A stretch of 60,000 nt of DNA, taken from assembly GCA_012295275.1 (NCBI GenBank), contig CM022671.1:9200858-9260857 (forward strand), given 5' to 3'. Position 1 is the first letter of the stretch. Every line of letters starts with the position of its first letter. Source of the DNA: Chrysomallon squamiferum. Taxonomy: Eukaryota; Mollusca; Gastropoda; Neomphalida; Peltospiridae. Positions 36,764-49,029 of the stretch are shown piece after piece. The position numbers and the translations under genes were made by a program. Under the pieces are notes generated by a model. The model searched no databases. It was not told where the DNA came from and saw only the letters and a list, made by a program, of their open reading frames with translations.

Positions 36764-38330
36764 CAGCTATCTTTACTTCCCTCCCCCAACACCCTCCCAC
36801 ATCCTCCTACATTCTGTACAAATTCTTTTTTACTCAAGCATGGACAAAGTTACTCATCAAATGGACCAGTTTAAGCTGATTTAGTTTTATAATACAGTTT
36901 TAAAAATATCATTGACAGGATTTAGGAAAAGATTCAAATAATCTGAGAATTTTGGTATCATCCTAAAAAAAAAAAAATAATAAATAATAAAAAAAATTAA
37001 AAAAATTATTTTTAAAAATATGAAATAAAACATATGGATTCAATTGACAGTATAGGAAATTGGCTTTCCATGCCCAGACAACACTGGATGAAGAGATGTA
37101 TTGCCTGTCAATGATGATGATACATTTTCACATATTCACTTGCGTAACAACACTTGAGTGGACAGAATGCAATGAAAGCAAACAACAAAATGACTTGGTT
37201 TAGCTCAAGTATGGAGACGTAGACAGCTTTTCATTTAAGATCTTTCAGCAAGTGCAAACTTTGAAAACTTTGTTGTACAAATTAGACAATTAGGTGGCTT
37301 ACAAAATTTATCTGTTTGAAAATGATATCTTTTAAAATGTGTTAGGAATTGCATAAGTTTTGGGATGAAGTTCTACATACATATGTATCCACTTACGCAC
37401 ATCTGCATATATACACATATACATATGTAGCTAAATACACATACATACTTACAAAAAATGCATATATATGAATATATATTTGTGGCTCAATTATTAAAGA
37501 AGGATTAACTATGACACATTTTTAAAAGATGATAACTCTCGACTTTGTTAATACCTCTGATGTTTTGAAAATAATCATTTCATTTTCCATAAATCACGCT
37601 GTCAAAATATCTTTGTTCTTCTTTGGCAAATCAAGCAGAAATTGCCTTTGATATATGGGCAAAGCCTAAGAGCAAACAAAAGAAAGTGTATCATTGGGCA
37701 AGAAATATCTTAGGCTCAAATGAAGCAAAAATAAATCTATTGCTTCAGTCTGAAAGTGTAAATTCTCACCAATCACAAGTCACTGTTTGCATTAGAGATT
37801 TGTGAAACAAAATTGGAATATTTTCTTTTCTCTCTCCTTTTTTTCTTCCTCTTCTCTCATGCTATAATTCTTCAAAGAACTGCTGTGGGCAATTTTACAA
37901 AGCTGGACATTGGGTGTCTCATCACTATTCATCCAGAAAATGTTTCCATATTATTCACATTTCTTTCATCTTTTGCATTAGCAATAGTACTTCTTTTAAA
38001 GTTATTACTATCACCTCACTGGAAGGTGAGTGTGCATGAAGGAATGCACCAAAAAAACAAACAACAACAACCAACAAAAAAAAAAAAAAAAAACATTATT
38101 TTGCTTCTTCTTTCATTATTATTATGTTTTGTTTACTGACCAGTGCTTAAACTAAAATCAAAGAAAATGAGCATGTTCCTCAGTGGCACTGGAATGAAAC
38201 AAATTACCAGAAAATATTTTGTGTTGATATACAAGATTGGCTTTCGATAAAGATACCTGAAAACTATGTCAGATTATAGACAATATAGCTAAATGTATCT
38301 CATATATGATATTGTAAATACAATGTTGTA
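36764..38330. other. Non-coding stretch with A18 run
   Basis: No gene is visible. A/T low complexity occurs at 36965-37020, CATATACACATATACATATG words at 37365-37490, and A18 at 38076-38093 after CAACAACAACC. Open frames at 37623-37805 and 37813-38139 have no recognised domain. Confidence 0.5.
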
Positions 38331-38339
38331 AAGAAATAT

Positions 38340-38655
38340 AAGGTAGGTGACTTCTAAAAGAAAATGAAGGAAGGATGGATTTCTAAATAAATGAAAGACA
38401 ATGATGGTCATAAGAAATGTAAAGCAAAGATGACCTTCTAAAGAAAAGTGAAGAAAATATGGTCTTCCAAGGAAATTTAAGATTATAAAGAAATTAAAAG
38501 CATATATGGAATTATAAAATAAAATAAAGTTAATATGATATCTAAAGAAATATAATAAAGATGATTTTCTAACAAATGTATTAAAGGAAAGAGAGTTTTA
38601 TTAGAAAGAATTATTTTGTAAAGAAAGGATGGTTATCTAAAGAAATCTAAATATG
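38340..38655. repeat. Degenerate minisatellite, about 30-bp unit
   Basis: GATGACCTTCTAAAGAAA-like words recur about every 27-45 bases through the block: GGTGACTTCTAAAAGAAAATG, GGATGGATTTCTAAATAAATG, GATGGTCATAAGAAATG, GATGACCTTCTAAAGAAAAG, TATGATATCTAAAGAAATA, GATGATTTTCTAACAAATG and GATGGTTATCTAAAGAAATC. Copies vary in the TTCTAAA core and in length. This is an old purine-rich array of about ten copies. Confidence 0.65.
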
Positions 38656-39009
38656 CCAAATATGCTGTAACACGTTTCTTTTTACAGGACACCTAAAAGT
38701 CTGGAATCATAGCACAGTGTGTTTATGAACAATGTTCTGCAGTTTTGCAGATAAAAATCTCCAGACTTGAATCTTTTTTATTTTTCTTTCTGTGGTTAAG
38801 TCACTGGCAAAGTTTATTCTGACTAAATTCCAAAATCTCAAGCATCTGCAACAGCAAATCTCTGTCATATGTCAAGATGCTGATCTCTGCATGCTTTGGA
38901 GGATACAGAAAAACATGATTCTTTATCAGCTTAAATCCCTGGAGGTTGAAGTGAATTATGTTGAATATATTTTTCATATGTTGTGCTATTAAACACTCTT
39001 TCCCCCATG

Positions 39010-39415
39010 ATTTCAGACAAATATATTATTCATAAACTTTTATTATAACTGTAAATTTTTCTGATTTCCTGCATCATAATGTTAAATAATTTATAATACT
39101 TTTGTTTGTAAACCTTTATTATGAGTGTAGAGTTTATAGATATCCGACCTCATAATGTTAAATATATTTTAAACTTGTATAGTGTAATGTTCAAAAACTT
39201 GTATGATAACTGCACACTTTACAGTCACCCTACATCATAATGTTAAATATTTTGTAATACTTCAGTAATATATTGTCTGAAAAGTCTTATTATGACTGTA
39301 GACTATACAGCTGTGTTGCATTGTAATAGTAAGTATTTTGTAATATATTGTTTGTAAACTTTCATTAAGACTTTTCAAAAATCCTGCATCATAATGTTAA
39401 ATATTTTAAAAACAC
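39010..39415. repeat. Degenerate tandem array, 66-86 bp unit, five copies
   Basis: GCATCATAATGTTAAATATTTT or a variant has its CATAAT word at 39075, 39151, 39236, about 39322 and 39388, spacings of 76, 85, 86 and 66. Before it each copy has a TTTGTAAACTTTTATTATGACTG-like part and a TTTACAG-like part. The fourth copy is the most diverged (TTGTAATAGTAAG). Confidence 0.75.
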
Positions 39416-39851
39416 GTGCAGCATTTGACCTGTAACTACTATGAATCCAATCATACAGCTGTTTTATGCTTGGATTGACAATGTATGTAAAACAATAATT
39501 ATTTCAGTTGTGAATGTTCATAGTCTCCCAGACATAACATTGTTTAACCTCAGTCATCATAGGTACAGATATTTTGTTACAAAACTGGATTACAATCATC
39601 TCTAGTTTATTTAATGGCATGGTAAATTATAGGTGATCAGAAGAGAACATATTTTTAGCAGTCACAGACAGAAGCACATGATAAATAAACCACCAAATAA
39701 CTGCTTTTTTCACAACAGACTGGGGTAGGGAAAAACAGAATGTTGAAAATTTACCATCACTGCTGAAACATGGCATCTTAGTAACATAGAAAAAATAGCT
39801 TTTAATCTCCATCTGCTGTGTTCTGCTCCATTTCTGTACTCACAAGTGTGT

Positions 39852-39884
39852 ATTGTTATAAAGGTAATGCAGGAAGCAAAATAT
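39852..39884. repeat. Short dispersed repeat, copy 2
   Basis: Matches 28779-28811: TATAAAGGTAATGC then AGGAAGCAAAATAT. Same orientation, with flanks not alike. Confidence 0.5.
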
Positions 39885-42270
39885 CTGTTTAATGAGGAGG
39901 GCAAGAACATTATCTCTGTACATATGTCTGCTTCAGTATTTATTGCTGGATGAGAAATGTAAAGAAAGATGGCATGCTAGATGTAATCATGTTCTTCACA
40001 AAGAAAAATATGAAACAGGACAGACTGTTGTTGTTCTTATATCATTATACCTATGTAGTTATTTAGAAGTATAGGCAAACATGGTTTTAAATTATCCAAT
40101 GTTTTTGTTTTTATCTACACCTGAACTGTATATGGGAATTTATGTATTTTTAATATCTGTTGTTCTTTAATTATCTTTTTCTCATTTTCTTTCTTTTTTC
40201 CATTTTAAAACTTGCAAAACTGAAATGTTTCCATTCATTCTGTAGTAAGTATTTCAATCCATCATGTATTCCTCTGAATGCTCCTCCAGTTATGAAACAA
40301 AGACAGAAAGTTTGGCATATTAAGAGGAGATGTCTCTATAGATTAGCAGATCTAATTTATAAAACATATAATGTTTTATAACTCAACACATCCTTTATTC
40401 ACATATCAAACATCCATTAAAGCACAGTCAATGAGCATCAGCCAGTCATCCATCCACTGTTAAATTCTAGATCAATAGGTATTTAAAATCTAGATGTGGC
40501 AATCAATCAGATTAAAATAAAAGCATTATGAAAGCTAACTTTGATTTTATATTAAATTAAAATTATAAAAGCTAAGAAAAACCAAAAAAAAAATGATAGA
40601 AAGAAAAATGTGTTGTTATAATTTTAAAGCACGTTTGTTTAAAAATTACATTTGTTCCTTAATAATAAAATAAAGATCTTAATTCTGAGGAAAAAGTGAG
40701 GTCTTGATGCCAACAGGGAAGCTGCCAATATTTGGTTTACATTCTTTGACAGTTTGTTCTTAAAGTTTATTCAACAAGGGACAAAATAAAACTAAAAGTT
40801 AAAATGATTTTGGACAGTGAGTATAGTGGCATTGATTCACAAACATTTGTGAAGACAATTTAAAATTGCCTGCAGGAACTAGACAATTCTATTGTAATAC
40901 AACATCAAAAGCAAAAACATTAAGGATAGAGATGGGTTTTTTCTCATCATCACAGAGAATGATGCCTGACAACTGTGATGATGTATGGACACTAGGGAAT
41001 AGTCAAAAAAAAAGTTTAAAGTCATTGCACTTGAATTTTCTCTTCAGTCTTATTTCTTTTCTTTTTTCCTTCTTTCTTTTTCAGTTTTTCAATTTGAAGG
41101 TAAATAATACTGTTAACATCCTAACTTTGCCAGTTTCAATGCACAAAATCATGATAAATTATAATTAACCATTAAAAAAAAATAATAATAAAATATTTAT
41201 TTTAATTTTTTTTTTTTAAATAAGATATAGAAGAAAATAAAAAACCCAGCAAAAACAAATCAATGTGTGATTTAACATGATTAGAGTTCCTAAACTGCAT
41301 CACGTTTTATAACTTGGTGAATTTTCTGCATGTTCAATAACATAATTAAATTTCAGTATATATTTTATGCATGTGTACTAAGGTGGCCTTTTTGTTTTTT
41401 CCATTACGTGAGCACTGGTAAAACAAAATGTTACAAGTACAAAGCAGTAAAGTTAAAATGTTGTGACATCTTTTTAAATGAAGCATTTCTCTGAGTGCCA
41501 GGCAGTTAACATAATTCCACATCTTACAAATTTAAAACTAAATTGAGAAAGATTTTAAGATAAAAAAAATTAAAAAAAAACAAACAAACAAAAACTTCCA
41601 AGAACACTGATTAAAATTGAGTATGTGCTGAAACAGTTTTAACAGAAATAGATACCAGTGAGAAGAGTATGAGGATTCAAGCTATGTACCTGTCTATATA
41701 TAAATGTAGTGCTGGTCTTGGTATGCTGGTAACTGGGCCTCACAACAATCAAGTTAGAAAACTGATGACAGATGTACCCCTAGGAATCCAGTCTTGTTAT
41801 TGTGGTACTGACAACTGGATTGATTATATATTGAAATACTTCCCTAAGATCTACAAATCTTTACTTTAATTGAATTTCTACAATGGTTTGAAATTTGTTT
41901 ATAATTTCAATGTTAACCCCCCCAAAAAAAACCTCATAAATAAAAAAATCTTTCTAATACTTTTAGTGGCTTGTAATGCTGAAGTCTGAAACAGTATCTC
42001 TTGTTATTTAATATGTAAAGATTGCAATAGTTTGTTATGTCAAGAAAAGAAATATGAAAATTTTGATTATAGTTAGACAGATCATTTATCCAACAAATAT
42101 CTGTGATGAGATTTTCATTATCATATAATATTATTATAATCTTTGTTTTTCCTTCTTTTTTTTTTTTTTATATATGATTTTTAAATCACGGAACATCCAC
42201 AACTCATTTTGGCTAATAGAATCTTCTGCTTATTCTGCCTTCTTTCTTCTTTCTAGTTATTTATCAACAC
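39885..42270. other. AT-rich unique non-coding sequence
   Basis: No gene is visible. Open frames at 39892-40074, 40866-41168 and 41669-41869 are short, begin with Met by chance as far as I can tell, and show no recognised family. A/T low complexity lies at 41172-41240 and 41565-41595, and T13 at about 42157-42169. Confidence 0.5.
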
Positions 42271-42279
42271 AGATCTCAC

Positions 42280-42665
42280 TCTACATCCAAGTGGTAATCC
42301 TTTTCTTACATTTTTCTTTGTATTATTTCACTGAACAACACTTGTATCACTAATTTACATTTAAATTCAGTGTTGTAATTGTCCTTAGATAATTTTTCAA
42401 AGTTATCCAAGTTGAAATCAGTTTCTTCTTAATGAAGTAACAGTTGCAACTGTCTGCAGATATCATTTTCTTACTTCTAAAAGTATTTAAATACTAAAAC
42501 TATATAGATGTCAGTAAAAAGCAAAGTTATTCTATTCTCCTGCAATTGTTTTGGTACTTTTTAAATAGCAGGTTAGATTAAGAATTCAAGTCAAAACTGT
42601 CTTCTTATATATTAGTAACCAATAACATTAACATTCCAAGTTGTAATTGTCTTTCTTACAATGCT
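42280..42665. repeat. Highly degenerate tandem array, CCAAGTTGTAATTGTC-like
   Basis: Words such as CCAAGTGGTAATCC (42288), TCAGTGTTGTAATTGTCC (42368), CCAAGTTGAAATCAG (42408), AACAGTTGCAACTGTC (42440), TTCAAGTCAAAACTGTC (42584) and CCAAGTTGTAATTGTC (42637) recur, usually followed by TTTTCTTAC or TTTCTTCTTA. Spacing is irregular (about 32-144 bases). I read it as a strongly decayed array, with modest confidence. Confidence 0.45.
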
Positions 42666-42742
42666 GAATTGAATGTCTATGAAGACCTACTGAAAAATCC
42701 GAATGTTTCCTGAAATTTTCTAATTAATTACAGTTTTTAAAC

Positions 42743-42858
42743 ACACACACGTGTGTGTATCTATATAAATGTGTGTGTGTGTTTATATATATATACACAT
42801 ATGTATACACAAACACACACACACACATTTATATAGATACACACACACACACACACAT
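42743..42858. repeat. Long imperfect hairpin built from TG/AC microsatellites
   Basis: The left arm at 42751-42784 and the right arm at 42811-42846 are reverse complements apart from one extra TG/CA unit in the right arm. Both contain the non-repetitive word ATCTATATAAAT or its complement ATTTATATAGAT at matching places, so the symmetry goes beyond the AC/TG repeats alone. The 26-base centre is itself AT/AC-rich. A 16-base palindrome (ACACACACGTGTGTGT) sits at 42743-42758. Confidence 0.85.
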
Positions 42859-43009
42859 CTATCTGTGCATGTGTATGTATGTTGTTTTTTTTGTATATTC
42901 ATAAAACCTGGTATAAGTAATCTGTAACCATCTGAATTAAAATCCTCATCAACATTGGTTCAGTCTATAACTCCATCTGACAAGAATCCATGTTCTTGCA
43001 AGTAAACAG

Positions 43010-44090
43010 ACACAACACAACTAAGTCATTCATTTAAAAATTTTTTTAAACATATGAAATGTCATCTGCTGTTTATCACATATCTTTGCCATACTCAGTT
43101 TAAAAAAGAAGTAAAAAATAAAAAATATGGAACCACTGCTGTTTTGCAGAGCTATCATTACCTGGAGAGCCTTTAAGAGAATCATAACAGTGGTTATTAC
43201 ACTCTCAGACACCCACACAATGTTCAAGCACTGATCATTATTTCTCTGGTGCAGGCATTTTTCTGCAACATCCAACCACTCAGAAATCTACTTCAATCAT
43301 TTCACTTCCTAGCCAGAAAAAGTAGACAAATATCTAATTGCAAAAAAGAGACAGAGAGAGAGTGTGTGTGACATAAAAGTAAAAAAAAAAGTTGAATGTT
43401 TTGAAGACAGCCCTATATTAATGAGGTATATATATATAAATTTAAAAAAAAATTAAAACAAAAAAACAAAAAAAACAATCCAGTAATAATAATAATTAAT
43501 AAAAATAAACAAAATTTAAAAATTAATATTAAATGGATTTTTGTTTTGTTTTGAAAATGGAAAACAAAATTACAATTATTAATTATGTAATCCAAACCTA
43601 TATACTAATTTGATGGATACACATTAATATCAACATATACATATGCAATTAAAATGAAATTTTTTTTAAAATAAATGATTCATTTAAACTGTACATCATT
43701 AATGGTTCCTGAATACACATTTAGAAGAAAGAACAAAAGACTAAAATCCAAATTTGGTCACATTTACCCAGTATTTTTCAGTCTTGCATGCACTCAACTA
43801 TATGTAATTTGTTTAGTGATGAAAGACCAGAATGTAATAAAATAAGACTTTGTAAACATGGTATACATAATGTTTATACATATCTGTTTTCACTTTTTCA
43901 CCACAATGAAATATTTTTACTGCACTGATTTCTTTGTTAGTAAAACAGTCAATAAGACTTAAATAAAAACAGTATATATACTGACAATACTGTGTTAAAT
44001 ATTTATATAAAATAAATAAATACAAATATCTACAGACTTTTTCTTCTTTGTTAATTGACACATTCATAAATATAATATAAATCTACACAA
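43010..44090. other. AT-rich non-coding sequence
   Basis: No gene is visible. The part at 43130-43300 is more complex, while 43435-43560 is A/T low complexity. Minus-strand frames at 43030-43275, 43413-43595 and 43813-44067 are rich in Phe, Ile, Leu and Tyr codons expected from A/T-rich DNA. Confidence 0.5.
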
Positions 44091-44091
44091 T

Positions 44092-44142
44092 AATAACAAC
44101 AACAACGACAATGACAACAACAACAACAACAACAACAACAAA
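44092..44142. repeat. (ACA)n microsatellite
   Basis: About sixteen AAC/ACA units, interrupted by CGACAATG near 44107. Confidence 0.9.
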
Positions 44143-44619
44143 ACATATTTATGAGAGTATGTATATACAAAATGTATCTAAAGCCTGGTTCATACTTAAA
44201 AAAAGATTTTATTCATTTCTCAGTTCCATATACTAGTGATAAAAATAAAATAAGTAGAAGATGTTTGTGATATATTGGATTTGAAGATCGATGTGAAAAG
44301 TGACATCTGTTCATGACCACGGATAGAATAATTTCATTAGCTTCAGCTCAGATACAGTCGAAATGTCAAAAATGAAAAAAGTACACAGTAGATGATGAAC
44401 CTGGTGCTAACAATGAGCTGTAATACACTCTGTAGTAGCTGTGTTATAATTGTATAATCTGCAGATGTTTTCTTGGATACAGTCTATTACAGGGATGCGA
44501 TGGGCAGTTCCTTTTTGAAAGTGTCAGTGCAAATTGTAAATGATGTTCTCAGAAATTCTCATGGGTGCAAGCATAACATTTTGTTAGTAGTACTGTTGTT
44601 GTTGTTATTTAAAATTAAC

Positions 44620-44740
44620 ACACACATACACACACACGCTACAGACAGAGTGAGAGAGACAGAAAATGAGAAAGAGGGAGAAACAGAAAAATGTAAAGTA
44701 AGAAAGATTCACAGATTGAATGAAAGAAAGACAGACAGAA
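44620..44740. repeat. AC-rich then purine-rich tract
   Basis: ACACACATACACACACAC at about 44620-44637 is followed by about 100 bases of GAGAGACAGAAAATGAGAAA-type purine-rich sequence. The Arg/Glu/Lys-rich end of the open frame at 44473-44748 results from it. Confidence 0.8.
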
Positions 44741-44759
44741 GGGAATAAAGTTTATAAAT

Positions 44760-46290
44760 TATTAGTTATGAACAAGGTTCTTAAATCATGGAATGGTGGG
44801 CCAAGCTGCCTGCCAACACAATCATGTTTTATTTCTTTTATGTCAGAAGTTTTTGATTTACTTACATATCACAATCTATTAAGCTTCAATCTAGTATGAA
44901 GCTGAAACATTAATTAGATTGTAGTCTATCATATTTATGGTATCATTCTATCAAAGTAATAATCATTTATTTTTCAGTAAAATTGCCTTGCATGCTCACA
45001 TTTATTATGTACAAGATGAAGATGCCAGTTTCTGAATAACTTCAAATATTCAAGATTCCATGCAAATCACCTGAAACAGACAGTGACTAAAATCTCATCC
45101 AATCATCTACACTGACAATACTCTAACAATTTAATAATTAAAAAACTATGATTTTTATTAGGATGCTTGATGCTGTGAGTGAATTGCATTTCTAAATTAC
45201 AAAATATTTGTTATAATGAATCACTGATTTATCGTTATTATTATAACTTTTTAAATCTGTCATATTCACTAATTTATAGCTAAATCAAAAATGAATTTCT
45301 GGATAATATAACCAACCAATGGCATAAGTAAACATATACTATGTGTAACTTTGTATTTATTTAATATCAGCAAATGGCATATTTAAGAATGATAAAAATA
45401 ATAATAATAAGTAATAATCAATAAAAAACAACTAACCAACCAACCATCCATAAATCTAAATAACCTGTCAGCCACCTTATCAACCTATCAACCAAACAAA
45501 CAGTTAGACATGTAAATGTTAACAATGATTCTACAACTCTCAATAAGGTTAAAATATTCATAATGAACAGTAACTGCTTAAAAACAGTCACCCAAAAAAT
45601 AATTTACATCTTTGCATAAACCCTCCCACCAAAAACATACCTGAAACTAGACTGAGAATTACAATTAGAGGGGTACATATGTGTGGCTAAATAAATACAT
45701 GTACAAATATTTAAATATTATCTTTGAATTTCATTTTTAATAAAATGCTATGAACTTTTGTCCCAACCCAACAGTTGCTATAATTAGCCAGATTGATTGA
45801 TGGATACATAATACATTGACAAGTGACTGTAACACTCTACACCTTTCACAAAATTTACAAGATGTGACAAGTACAATAATATTAAAAGTCAATATTCATT
45901 ATCAAGAGTTAGTGTGTTAGTGTGTTAATCTCACCTCTCCATCATTTTGCTTTCAGTCTATGAAAACTTAAGATCTATAAATTGGCCTGCTATCTGTAAT
46001 GCTTTTTACAGAAAATATGGTAAAAGCCTAATACATTCCAGTCAAAGAAAAAAGTCAGACAATACAGAAAAAAATAAAAATAAAAATTAAATCATCAAAA
46101 AAAAAATAAAAAATAAAAATAAAAATGTGTAAGATGATAAAAGATAAAACAGAATCACATCTCCCTCAAATAAAGTATAAGATAAATAAATAAAAAAGAA
46201 TAAATAACTACAAAAATTATAAACAAAAATTAAAACATTTTATAAATAAGAAAGTGAAAACAAAAACTGGAATGATGGACCAGCTCCAAA
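44760..46290. other. AT-rich unique non-coding sequence
   Basis: No gene is visible. An AACCAACCAACC then AACCTATCAACCAAAC-type degenerate stretch lies at 45430-45510, and A/T low complexity at 46065-46255. Confidence 0.55.
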
Positions 46291-46291
46291 A

Positions 46292-46298
46292 CACACAT

Positions 46299-46335
<37 letters not shown>

Positions 46336-46381
46336 GACACACACACACACACACACACACAGTCACACACACACACACACC
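46292..46381. repeat. Interrupted (AC)n microsatellite
   Basis: About 40 AC units with interruptions by GACAGAC and AGTC. His/Thr-rich frames across it are artefacts. Confidence 0.95.
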
Positions 46382-46439
46382 TCGTTTCTCTCTTACTCAA
46401 TCATGCCAACAGTGCAAGGAACAGAAAATATACGACAAA

Positions 46440-46790
46440 TAGAAACACTACAGCAGAATGGATGGCTCTAATAGCATCAGGCTGGCTTACTTGTACATCA
46501 AGGGGAGTGATTCATATACTTTGATTGGCTGTAGTACTGCCAGCTACATGGCTTTATCGCGAGTAATTCTGCTACGAAGATGCTTCATACCTTATGTCAG
46601 TTTAAGCTGGTTCCACCTCCCGGCAGTCCTAGAACCACCAGTATATATCTTAGGTACCATGATATACACAAGTCTTTTGTGTTTGTGTAACAAAGTAAGA
46701 TACAGGGGATTATTGTTCCTAAGGAAATGTTTTAATGGAGGATCACTGAATTTTGGAGTCTGATCATTTCATTTGTAGGTATTATATTTA
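46440..46790. other. G+C-richer complex segment with a 101-codon open frame
   Basis: Composition here is clearly more even than the flanks, with several CG dinucleotides (GCGAG, CTACGAAG, CCCGGCAG). A plus-strand frame runs from ATG at 46458 to TGA at 46763 after an in-frame stop at 46440-46442. Its product would be hydrophobic in the middle, with no family I recognise, and no clear splice acceptor or donor lies beside it. It could be a decayed coding fragment or conserved non-coding DNA, and I cannot decide between them. Confidence 0.35.
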
Positions 46791-47290
46791 CATATTTTAC
46801 ATTAAAAAAATTATTAAAATAAAATAAATTATAAAAAAGAAAAGAAAAAAAAGATAATAATAAAGCTGAATGATGTATCTTTTTTGATTTTGAATCATAT
46901 TTGTTTGCTTATATTTTTAGTTTGTTAAAGGGTATTCTACTAAGAAAAAAATAAGATTAGTGTAAGGTAATTTTTCTTTAATCGTAAACTTCCGTTGTTC
47001 AACTTTTGCTGACTAAATGGTGACTTAATTTATTTACTACTGTTATTTGTTAATGAATAGATTTCTTTTTAAATACAAATTCTCATATTTTCAAGTAACT
47101 GGTTTCCAACTAAATTTCTTATTAGTGAATGTGTTAATTTCTTCAATCAAATGAAAATATTATTTTATTATTACTATTATTATTATTCTCTTTTATATTA
47201 TTTTGTCCTACTTATATGCATATAAAATACTACTATGCTATAATTCTGCTACTTCTCTAACCACTACCCCTGCTGATACTACTAATATTA

Positions 47291-47350
47291 TTAAATAAAT
47301 AAGTAAATAAATAAATAAACAAATAAACAAACAAACAAATAAATAAATAA
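47291..47350. repeat. (AAAT)n/(AAAC)n microsatellite
   Basis: AAAT units with a block of AAAC units in the middle, then AAAT again. Confidence 0.9.
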
Positions 47351-47974
47351 TGGAAATTAAACCAAATTTATAACTAGGAAAAAAAAAAAGAAACTAAACA
47401 AAAAGCCTACCAAAAAACATAATTCTTTTTATTTAACAAAATAAATAATATAACTCAAATTATTTCAGCCTTCTATTGTGTTTAAATGATAATGCATTAA
47501 GGACTTTATTCTAAGCTTATCAAATAAATTGGTTCTATTCTGAGAATGTCAGACTAAGAGTTTATGTCAATAGTTACAGTTTACCTTAAAAGGTATTCTC
47601 CTAAAAATAATTAACTCTTCTGCAATAATTAAGTTAATGTGTGAAAATGTCAGATTATTCTTAAGAGCAACAGCTTGTCACTTACTAATGAACACTGTTT
47701 AGTCAGTAATATTATTAATTAATAAACAAATATAGAGCATTTTCATATGGCACACTTTGTTCTTATAAATCTCTTATTGAATTCTAATTACAGTTTCAGT
47801 AGAAATCTGGGTGACATTTTCTGTTCTGTTTTTAATAAATATGTTATAAGTGCCAAAATCATACTGGTATTTGAGAATTCAATAGAATTTAAAAGTATTT
47901 GAAAGATAAACTGAACAATTTAATTTGTTAATAAGTTTGAAATATAAAATAGATAAAAGGTATTATATATTTTT

Positions 47975-47978
<4 letters not shown>

Positions 47979-48060
<82 letters not shown>
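47979..48060. repeat. (CT)39 microsatellite
   Basis: About 39 uninterrupted CT units ending in TTTCT. It is the longest perfect dinucleotide tract in the window. A mirror-symmetric homopurine-homopyrimidine tract of this length can form triplex DNA. Confidence 0.95.
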
Positions 48061-48061
<1 letters not shown>

Positions 48062-48089
48062 AATTTCTGTGTGATACATTTCTGAACTG

Positions 48090-48400
48090 GACAAAATACT
48101 AAACAGGAACACAATCTCCCAGTTAATTTCAGTCTCTAATTAAGACCTCCAACCACGGCCCGATCAATAGCCAGGGCTAGCAATGAAATATTAATATAAA
48201 TTATGTGCACTTGGCTACTTGTTTAATTAATGGAGATATGCCCATGGTTTTGTCGTGTTCTTCAAGTGGCTGACCAACAGCCCATGAAACATGGGGGTAA
48301 ACAAAAACAAAAATGTCAAGTAATTGTTTGTGTAATTACAATTTGAATTTCTACCCAGGGTTTCTCAATAAATTACACTGGATTAAACAGTATACTCATA
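48090..48400. other. Complex non-coding segment, candidate regulatory element
   Basis: Directly after the CT tract, the sequence becomes complex and G+C-richer, with TCTAATTAAGACC, GTTTAATTAATGG and GATCAATAGCC words and a small hairpin CCCATGAAACATGGG at 48281-48295. TAATTA-type sites are homeodomain cores. No open frame of note is present. The regulatory role is inference. Confidence 0.4.
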
Positions 48401-48636
48401 CTGCCTGCAGTTATATGTCTTGCTGACATTCCTTTATACAAACAAGTATACAGAAAAAATGAAATTTTGTCAACAGTAACTTTTATTTTACAGGATTAGC
48501 TAATATTATCATTATAAGAAAATACATTTTTTAACCTCAAATATTCATTTACAACAAAACACGTAGAGGCATAATTAACAATTTTTTATTTTTTTTTATT
48601 TTGAGGATATAACTTCTAATGATTTTGAGAAATAAT

Positions 48637-48678
48637 CACACAGACACACACACACACACACACACATACACACACACA
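48637..48678. repeat. (AC)n microsatellite
   Basis: AC units with GAC and ATAC interruptions. Confidence 0.9.
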
Positions 48679-49029
48679 AAATATGATATATAAAAGTAAC
48701 TATGAGAACTGTGTCTAGACATCACCACTTATCCAACTCATTGGTGACACTATAGAACAAATTATAACAGTTAAATCTAACATAATGAACATTACTCAGT
48801 CTGATTAAAGAATTAATTGCACCCAGTATTACATCTTCTAAGTAAAGTTGTCAAAGAAAACTGGAATGATTTATTTTGATTTTCTATAACAATGTAAGAA
48901 CTGGTTATAAAAGAAATTTATGAAGTACTCAGTCTGGCACAGATCGTGTGCTTTTGATTTTCTATTTTGCCTCAAATAAATTACGATATCTCAATTAAAT
49001 GACAGTATGGATTGTATAACAATAATAGG

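Noticed and set aside
36497-36884. Several overlapping open frames on both strands
   Set aside because: All read through the (CACC)n-(CA)n-(CT)n tract and encode dipeptide repeats.
37365-37490. CATATACACATATACATATG stretch as a separate array
   Set aside because: It is irregular AT/AC-rich low complexity without a stable unit.
46254-46524. Histidine/threonine-rich proteins across an AC tract
   Set aside because: They are translations of the (AC)n microsatellite.
48281-48295. CCCATGAAACATGGG as a terminator or microRNA hairpin
   Set aside because: The stem is only six base pairs with a three-base loop and no T run. That is too short for a microRNA precursor.
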